Origin: Letharia columbiana
Taxonomy: Eukaryota > Ascomycota > Lecanoromycetes > Lecanorales > Parmeliaceae
Direction: 5' to 3'
Length of the DNA stretch: 64,000 nucleotides
Assembly: GCF_014066305.1 (NCBI RefSeq)
Contig: NW_023501039.1
Coordinates: 1,054,001-1,118,000, forward strand
Every line of letters starts with the position of its first letter. The stretch's first letter is position 1. Both the position numbers and the translations under genes were made by a program. The notes beneath the pieces are model-generated. The model ran no database searches, had not been told where the DNA came from, and worked only from the letters and a program-made list of their open reading frames with translations. Shown piece by piece: positions 57,163 to 64,000 of the stretch.

Positions 57163-57505
57163 TTCTAATTCTCGCTGCCGGTTTATGCGAACTAGCATAA
57201 TCTTTTTACTAGCAACGGAACCTTGGAAAACTAATTAGCATACGTAGACCACGCCTACCGGGCAATGGTGTTGCAATGATAAATCCACGCTCAATACCGT
57301 TGACGTGCGGCCAATCCCCCATTCCGAAACTCCAATCCACGACTTACGTCTTTGAGCCTGTAAAAAGAGTGCAATTGTATAGTCCCATAACAGCCTTGCT
57401 TACCATTACCCTGGCGGAATATTAATAATCGACATCGAAGAGGTCGTAGCTAGGGAGCTGTTCAACCAGCCAACTTATAATCCGTTGGCCCAACTTTAGA
57501 TGCCA
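57163..57505. other. Intergenic region
   Basis: About 340 bp; nothing recognised. Confidence 0.5.
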
Positions 57506-57823
57506 TCAAAGACTTCGACGCCTAATTTCTTGAAGTCTTCTCCAGTCTTCTGGATCGACGTCACTATAATCCTCATGGTTCAATTTATATGGAACACCCT
57601 GGCTCTTGCTACCATTCGAGCTCTTTTCAATAGTATCCCTACGCAGCCCCGGAGTAGATAGGTGATAAAAGTGACCCTGGCAATAGAAGGACCAATGTTT
57701 GATCGACCCAGTTAGCTTTCTGTTTCGATCACTCTGTTTAGCGATGAAGCAAACATCATGTGAATCAGGACTTAGATTGGCCAGCCGAGGATCCATATAT
57801 ACGCGCCTCTTGATGTTTATCAT
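57506..57823 (-). CDS. Small orphan protein of 105 residues
   Basis: From the first ATG at 57823 the frame reads MINIKRRVYMDPRLAN and includes SDRNRKLTGSIKHWSFYC and then GHFYHLS, ending with DPEDWRRLQEIRRRSL. The mix of aromatic residues and strand-like HWSFYCQGHFYH segments looks like a folded domain rather than noise. The frame stays open upstream to 57859 without another ATG, so an upstream exon is possible. I do not recognise the family. Confidence 0.5.
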   Translation of the reverse strand: MINIKRRVYMDPRLANLSPDSHDVCFIAKQSDRNRKLTGSIKHWSFYCQGHFYHLSTPGLRRDTIEKSSNGSKSQGVPYKLNHEDYSDVDPEDWRRLQEIRRRSL

Positions 57824-58346
57824 GAAAACGCCGTTAAGGAGTGTTACGGATGTTGACAAACCTTCCGAGCCAGCGTAGAGCTAGTCTATCTTGGATAGAA
57901 GAGCGGGTTCCAATTCGCTCAGAGTTGGAAGAGATCCTTGGCCAGTAGTTACGTTGGTCAAAATGGCCGAATTGGGACGTCGGGACATAAGCATATAATG
58001 GCGGAGAGCCAGATATTACGGGTGATTGTGGTTACTTCACCGCTATAAGGAGTGAAGCCGGTGGACCACGATGGCTGACAGGTCTTGGGCGCGTTTTCAC
58101 TTGGTCAAGGGTCAAGCTCGCGCCATTGGCCTGGATCCTGTGCTCGTATGCAAGAAAGCAATACTCAAGAGTGGAGGTTGACCCCGGCAGCACTTTCCCT
58201 TCCGGGAACGCGCTGGCGCGTAGCTTAAAGTACCTCGGAGCGTGAGCGTGAAGTGAAACTACTTTGAAAGTACATTTGTATTCAATCGAAACATACACGC
58301 TGTACGCGAGCTGATCGAGCTCCGTTATGATCACAAGACAGGAGTA
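57824..58346. other. Intergenic region
   Basis: About 520 bp between divergent genes; it should hold both promoters. A minus-strand frame at 58032-58334 has no family features. Confidence 0.45.
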
Positions 58347-60285
58347 ATGGCAGGTCCGTTAGACCTCAAGCCAGGTCCCCCGAGGAGCATCGGCTTGACA
58401 AGACACGGCCATAATCTCGCCAGTCTGCATGGAGATCGCAAACGACAATCAGAGCAAACTCGAAAGCCCAGTCCTCCACTCCTTGCTCCTCCAAGAGGCA
58501 GCTCTAGCGACGAAGACTCTGAAGGGCAGCGACTTCCAGATGATGGGGCGTCTGATGACTCTGAGTTTGGACAAACCGAGAAAAAGGAGAAACTCAAGAA
58601 AGACGCATTGCCGAGAACAGGGACAGATTCTAGTCTAGGCAAGGGCGAGGACGCCAAAAAGAGGGAGTTGAGCGTTGAACCTTCGAACATACGAGCGGGT
58701 AGCTTTACGTCGGGGAAAGGCCCTGGGAGCCGCAATGGCTCGCAGAGCAGCCAGAAGAGGAAGAGTGCTGGCCTGGACGAAGATGATGTGCCAAATTCTT
58801 TTTCCCAGCCGAAAAAGTCTAAGCAAGGCTATGGCTACGGTAGTAAGAATACACACAGGGGTTCGGTCACGAAGTCTGGAGACTCCAAAAAAATGCCTTT
58901 TAAAGAGAGCGGGAGAGCAGGACCTGCTTTTAAGGACCCAACTCATCCCATGCTGCTAGCTGATTGTAGGATAATGTTCAAGCATTGGCCATTTAAAAAT
59001 GAACATGGCTGACCTCGAGTAGTTGATAGATTGAGGGCAAATGGATTGAGTGAGACTCCATCTACGCAGACTTCGCTACGGGATCAGAGGGCTTCACAAC
59101 GCTCGAACAAGAGCACACAAGAGTCGTCTCAAAGTTCTTCGAAAATTTTCAAGCAGCCTCCGCGACTATCTCCCAAGAGAGTACCAAAATTCAGAGCTAG
59201 TCCAGTGATATGCGAAGAAAGGGATCCTCCACGAGCTACGAGGTCTCCGGCGCCAGTTGAGGAGCCAGCTGCGGTCGCCGAAGCTAACACATTGAAGTCA
59301 TCTGAATTACAGAATGCTTTTAAAACTGCTACAAACAAACTTGGCATATCAGATGTACAAATCAACCTTCCACGACCAGAGATACGTGATTCATCGGCTC
59401 CTCCAATATCTCTTGATGCGGCTACTACAAAATCTTCACCGCTTTCTTCTCTTGACGACTCTACTCTCGGTTCTAGCCTAGAAGGTGTTCCCATCATCAC
59501 ATCTGGAGATATACCAGATTATGATGCAAAACCACGACCAGCCGTGTGTCCAATGTGCAAGCAGCCTGTTGACCAGTCGTATCTGGAACAATTTACTAAG
59601 GTGGGTACGCGTATGAGCCTCCGCCAACAGGCTCAATTCTGCAAAGCCCACAAGGAGCAAAGTGCCGAGTCCGAGTGGGCAGAGCGGGGATATCCCAAAA
59701 TCGATTGGCTGCAGCTGGACGCTCGAATTGGGAAACTCCATACTTCCATGGACGACATACTCTCAAGAAGGAAGTTTTCCTTCTACAGGAACGTCTTTGA
59801 AGACTCTTTGAAGAGCGGAAAGAAAAGGAGGATACAAGAGAGCCTGATGGCAGGAGAGGAGATCGAAGGGACTTCGCCAGGATACTATGGCGGCAGAGGT
59901 GCGAAGGTGATGTATGGCTCCTGTTTCCTTCAGTCACCTACTCCCCGTCATACAATGCTACTGCGTTGAACGACCATGCTTCACCTTGGAAGTTTCTGAC
60001 CTTCTCAGGGCGGACAACATCATGTCCCGATTTGCCGGCAAACTTCGTCGACTGGCGGCTTCAGACAAGCTCATCTCATCTGGTGGAGTCTCCAGATACG
60101 TGCAAGCGGTCCTGGTCCCGGAACTGGCAGTACTTCTTGTCATGGACGACATGAAAGTTGACGAGGAGAAGGCAAGAGAGATATTGAGGGACAGTGTCGA
60201 TATTGGCAACCTACTGAACGAAGAGGAGGACGAGATCATCACGGATCCCGCTCCCGAAGATCGCGGAGTCGCGGACTTGATATAG
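58347..60285 (+). CDS. Rtc4-like domain protein
   Basis: Three exons (58347-58965, 59023-59911, 60009-60285) give 594 residues. The first 370 are Ser/Lys/Pro-rich, charged and probably disordered. The C-terminal 220 form the Rtc4-like domain. It has a CPMCKQPVD zinc-type knuckle, LRQQAQFCKAHK, GYPKIDWLQLDARI, then GYYGGRGAKVMADNIMSRFAGKLRRLAA across the last splice (conserved on both sides), and VQAVLVPELAVLLVMDDM. In yeast Rtc4 was linked to telomere capping; the biochemical role is unknown. The C-terminus is acidic. The second intron is 97 bp, longer than most here. Confidence 0.85.
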
Positions 60286-60432
60286 AAGGACGGCTGGACG
60301 TATTTGGGATGTTTTTGCACATCTTGCTTGCATTTCTTTGCAGATATCAAGTCGCACAGATACCCCATAGTCATGCAATCGAACCTGTCATTAGCCCTCC
60401 ACAGCTCGGGACTCCCTTCCCACCATCATCTC

Positions 60433-60886
60433 TCACACCTGAGCTCTCCACATGGTCCCAAATCGATACAACCCAAACGCAGCAACAACGCTCAACCCAA
60501 TCGGCAGCGCCTTCTGCGTCTTCATCGCCCTCGGTACGCTACTCCCCGCCAACACCAGACTGGCGAGCAACGCCATCTCCACCCCGTAAGGCTGGCGGTT
60601 GCGCATGCGCAGGCCACCGAGTCCGTACTAACCGGGGCCGTTCGTCAAAAGAGCCATCCATTCACGGAGAGAAGACGACGCGCGTCGGGGAAGGGCGACG
60701 TACGAGAGCGCCGACGGTCATGCCGGCCGCGACCGATGGTATGGAGCCCGTGCGGATGTAGCCCGTCAGCCCGCCGCCGGCGGTGAGGAGGGCGAGCAGG
60801 AAGGCTTGCGTTGCGGGGTCGTCCTGCGGTGAGTGTTGAGGCGAGGTTAGCTGGGGTTGGGGATGGGGATGGGGCGCGCGTACCAT
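60433..60886 (-). CDS. TMEM14-family small membrane protein
   Basis: Three exons give 105 residues, the usual size: 60886-60884 (only the ATG), 60823-60704 and 60627-60433. The product begins MDDPATQAFLLALLTAGGGLTGYIRTGSIPS in outline (the splice follows Met1), continues AAGMTVGALYGLGGLRMRNR and GVEMALLASLVLAGSSVPRA, and ends GLYRFGTMWRAQV. Four hydrophobic segments and the GY.RTGS and GG.R.RNRQPYG motifs define the family, found in mitochondria and other membranes; one human member affects heme synthesis. It is divergent from OST2 and converges with the Rtc4-domain gene. Confidence 0.9.
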
Positions 60887-61226
60887 TTGTGAATGTATGG
60901 GTTGAATTGAATTGGTTTGATCCGACGACTCGATCGTAGCCGTGAGTAAGTCGCAGAGGGTATTTCCAGAAAGAGGGTTTCCAAAACGATTTGCGGACAA
61001 AGCTCGAGCTTCCCCATCAACATCCCTGCCGCGGAAGGAAGGAAGCTTCCGCCGCGGTCTTGGCAGCCCAAAAACCCGGGCAACGTTTCCCTTCCTTTCC
61101 TCTGCAGCTCCTCCCTACCTCTACCCAACCACCCCACCAGCGACCATCTCCCCTCCTCTCCATCCATCCATCCACCCATCCACCCATCCATCCATCCACC
61201 CACCCACCCCGCTGCACCAATCCACC
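60887..61226. promoter_or_regulatory. Shared bidirectional promoter of the TMEM14 gene and OST2
   Basis: A 340-bp gap between divergent starts. It contains a (CCAT/CCAC)n array at about 61161-61215, directly before the OST2 start codon. Confidence 0.55.
61161..61215. repeat. (CCAT/CCAC)n microsatellite
   Basis: About 13 tetranucleotide units of ccat or ccac in the OST2 leader. Confidence 0.9.
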
Positions 61227-61968
61227 ATGCCCGCCAAACGCGCCCCCCAAATCTCCCCCCACGCCTCCGCCGTGCCCCCGATCCCGAAACCCTCCCCCAA
61301 GGCCGCCGCCGCCCCGCCGTCGTCGCCCGCGGCCCAGTCGGCGCGGGAGGTGTCCTCGGCCCTGTGGCGGCACTACCGGTCCACGACCCCGCAGCGGGTG
61401 AAGCTGACGGACGCCTTCATGGCCTTCCTGGTCGCGGTGGGCGGGCTGCAGTTCGCGTACTGCGTGCTCGTGGGGAACTATGTGGGTTTTTCCTTTTCTT
61501 CGGTTTGTTTGCGTGTGTATACATATATGTATCCCGCTTCTGGGCGTCGAGGGTACCGTTTTAGGGAGGTTCGGGGGGAAAGGGGGGGGGGGGTAAATAA
61601 AAATTTATTGACGGAGATGCTGACCCGCGTGGGGTGCGTACAGCCGTTCAACGCCTTCCTGTCCGGCTTCGGCGCCACGGTCGGCCAGTTCGTGCTCACG
61701 GCCAGCTTGCGGATCCAGACGAATCCGGAGAACCGGCGGGAGTTTGAGAGTGTCAGTCACGAGCGGTGAGTTTCTAGGTGGCCCTTTTTTTCCCTTCTTT
61801 TTCTTTTTCTGCTGCTGGGCCGTCGGAGGAAGAGGGCTTTTCTGGGGGAGACGGAGGGGTGAGGGGAGACGTTTGGGCTGACGAGGTTTTGAATCCTGTA
61901 GGGCGTTTGCAGACTTTGTGCTCGGGAGCCTGATACTGCATTTCTTCTGCGTGAACTTCATCAACTAG
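61227..61968 (+). CDS. OST2: Oligosaccharyltransferase subunit Ost2 (DAD1)
   Basis: Subunit of the ER complex that moves the glycan from dolichol to asparagine. Three exons (61227-61481, 61644-61765, 61902-61968) give 147 residues. After a Pro/Ala-rich N-terminus of about 45 residues comes the family core: [40 protein letters not shown] across the first splice, [20 protein letters not shown], and [20 protein letters not shown] with the C-terminal IN. Three membrane helices are visible. Intron 1 (162 bp) contains a run of ten G. Confidence 0.96.
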
Positions 61969-62227
61969 CGCTAGGCGAGTGGGCAGTGTAAGAGATTGTG
62001 TGTGAGGAGAAAAACGTCATGGTCTCAGATATCAAAAGAGCCGGAGCCGGATCATCGTGTACGATATCAAATTAGGGTTGGCAAAAGCCTGTCTATCCTA
62101 GGAGTCCGAGTCTATAAAGTTGTCGTTATCATGGCGTAGGCATCTCATTCAAACACAGATAACATAATACCGCTTCTTCCCAAACGGTACCGACTATTGA
62201 TGCAATTAGATCCGTTCCACACTCCAG

Positions 62228-63982
62228 TTACTGCCCATGGCCGTTCGCGGCCTCCAAATGGAAGACAGCTCTCAACGCAGTACCAAACCTCTCAATTGCT
62301 TCAGCCACTTGGTCCGCGGGGGCAGCAGCAAAGGTAGTCCGGAAGAACATGTCGTCTCCCGGATTGCCAGTCTCAGCCCGGAACCAGCTGCCTTTCGATA
62401 TCAAAGTTCCTCTTTCAATGGCAGCATGAAAGATCTCGTCCTCAATCTCAAGCATCGATTTTCCCTCTTTCGAAGGATGCTTTCGCCAATCAATCTTGAT
62501 CCAGTGAAACATGCCCGCCATCGGCGGATTCCAACTCGCTACTTCCCTCGGTAGGTATTCTTCACAAGCGTAGCAGATGTTGTCTCTTCTTTTCGTATAT
62601 TCCAGTCTGATGTTGATCAGCCAGTCAAGGTAGCCTGCATGTCCCCACGTCTCTTCTAGCAACTTGAACATGATCAACTGAGAAGGCCCGCTGGGAGTCT
62701 GGGTGCACGTTTCGGAGTGCCGCACGAAACGCTCAATTATTTGTTCCGAGGCTGTGATCCAGCCTAATCGCATACCAGGAGCGATGACTTTGGAGAAGGA
62801 GTCCAGGCGCATGACTCGACCGTCAATGTCCATGCTGAGCAGGGAGGGAACCAGGGCGTCTATGAAGGCGCTGTGAGAGGATGGAGGTGGGACGTCAGGA
62901 GCATTTGGACCGGTGTAAGGTTGCATTTGTAGAAAGAAGTATGGCTCGTCTTCGAGTATGTAGATATCGTGCTTTTGGGCCATGCGGTAGATATCTCTTC
63001 TTCGCTGCTTGGACTGTGTGGCACCTGTGGGGTTCTGGCCGGAAGGTACAGTGTAGAGCAACCAAGGTTTGGGAGCACCATTGTGAGCGGCTGAATCCCA
63101 ATTGCTAATGATCGAATCTAGGTGTGAGGGAAGAAGACCTTGTTCATCCATCTTTACGCCTATGCATTGCACGCCCATCGGTCGAGCTGTTTCAGCGGCT
63201 GAGGAGAAGGTGAACTCTTCGGTCAGGATGCAATCGCCACGCGTGCAGAACATGCGGTATGCTATATCGAGAGCAGAAGTGTTGCCAACGGTCATAGAAC
63301 ATTGCCAGTCTTTGTATGGCGGATGGTGTACAATCTGGCAAGGCTTCATCAGCATCGATTTGGGCGCTTCATTCAGAGTCCCGCACCTCTGTATGCTCTG
63401 TGATGAATCGCAACATCTGTGCCGACCCTGTCGACTGACCGTAGTTAAGGGCCACATGGATGTCTGCACCCTGTATCTCAGTCGCTGTTGTAGCTCTAAC
63501 TCGTCATCTGTCGAGCGTACCGTATATGCTCTTTCCTTCCGCAATATCATGCTTTCCTATCCTCTTGACTACCCCAGACTCTTTCGTCTCCTGCTCTGAG
63601 AAGTGTGGTGGTACGGGTACTTTGATATCGATGTGCTCTAGAGGAAAATACTGGCTCGAAGGTAGACCGCCGCCCAGAGATATTAGGCCTTCAATGTTTG
63701 AGAACAGGTCCTGTGGTTTCGGTAATCTACGTGGTAGGCCACTCACCAGGGATTGTCAAATATTTGGCAGCTCCTTTCAAGGAAGACGGCTGTCGCAATG
63801 TCAGTAATCGGCAACGAATAGTCTGACCCCTTCCTCATTTCGATCTTGTTCTGACCTGTCTTGCCAAGCTTTCTTCACTCAATCGATCTGCTACCCCATC
63901 AGCTCTATGCCCACTGGTCCTGACACAGGTGGATGGATACGAACGTACGATCCCATCTTTTCGCCTTTGGTTTACCATGTCC
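62228..63982 (-). CDS. Aromatic amino-acid aminotransferase, Aro8 type (5' end outside the window)
   Basis: PLP enzyme of the fold-type I class that interconverts aromatic (and alpha-aminoadipate) amino acids and 2-oxo acids. Six visible exons, in coding order: 63982-63949, 63887-63856, 63789-63747, 63688-63521, 63463-63387 and 63334-62228. The product has GKPKAKRWD, then PSSLKGAAKYLTIPG, ISLGGGLPSSQYFP, ALNYGQSTGSAQMLRFITEHTE, TVGNTSALD, PSGQNPTG, LEDEPYFFLQ, and the PLP-lysine site SFSKVIAPGMRLGW. The C-terminal domain ends with FGTALRAVFHLEAANG. The first visible exon starts after an acceptor at 63983, so the true start lies beyond 64000. An ATG at 63978 is in a different phase and is not the start. 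Whether it works in tyrosine/phenylalanine or lysine metabolism is open. Confidence 0.92.
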
Positions 63983-64000
63983 CTATTACCCGATCAGAAC

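Noticed and set aside
58032..58334. Minus-strand frame before the Rtc4-domain gene
   Set aside because: Lies in the expected divergent promoter and shows no family feature.
1..64000. CRISPR arrays, bacterial operons, rRNA genes and secondary-metabolite clusters
   Set aside because: No regularly spaced short repeats with unique spacers, no rRNA sequence, and no polyketide or peptide synthetase genes were seen; the genes are those of a eukaryote.

Overview
The window looks like nuclear DNA of a filamentous ascomycete (Pezizomycotina). The genes have short 50-75 bp introns with fungal splice signals. They include an Aro8-type transaminase, a fungal Rtc4-domain protein and a 2EXR-family gene. 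The repeats carry the mark of RIP (repeat-induced point mutation): the AT-rich blocks are almost free of CpA/TpG, are full of TpA, and still keep CpG. The species cannot be read from the sequence.

Region 1, about 1-16000, is repeat territory without a supported gene. Its main object is a huge inverted repeat: arms at about 331-2568 and 9141-11613 (normal base composition, each with a minisatellite) flank about 6.6 kb of RIP-ruined AT-rich DNA. Right of it come a homopolymer patch, a 370-bp GC-normal island with a tRNA-like box, 3.1 kb more RIP-ruined DNA, and about 700 bp of homopolymer-rich sequence that looks like poor consensus.

Region 2, about 17.3-37.4 kb, is a dense housekeeping block. 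It holds an amino-acid permease, an unknown protein, histidyl-tRNA synthetase, Vps33 (HOPS/CORVET), a UBE2W-like E2, Uba3 (NEDD8 E1), the shared Pol I/III subunit AC40, the 49-kDa subunit of complex I, and a long STE20-type kinase.

Region 3, about 37.4-54 kb, mixes a secreted or anchored coiled-coil protein, a decayed 2EXR-family gene, a small foldback element, the splicing helicase Prp16, the WD-repeat protein Pwp1, an unknown protein and a large DUF726 (TMCO4-like) protein.

Region 4, about 54-64 kb, holds an intron-bearing tRNA-Glu(TTC), an 8-cysteine small secreted protein (effector-like), two small orphan genes, an Rtc4-domain protein, a TMEM14-family protein, Ost2 (oligosaccharyltransferase) and an Aro8-type aminotransferase that runs off the right edge.

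I worked out gene models by hand from splice signals and reading-frame continuity. In every complete multi-exon model listed as a confident gene the exon lengths sum to a multiple of three. Several pairs are head-to-head with short shared promoters (HTS1/VPS33, RPC40/NUO49, PRP16/PWP1, TMEM14/OST2). Family names come from remembered conserved sequences; no database search was run.
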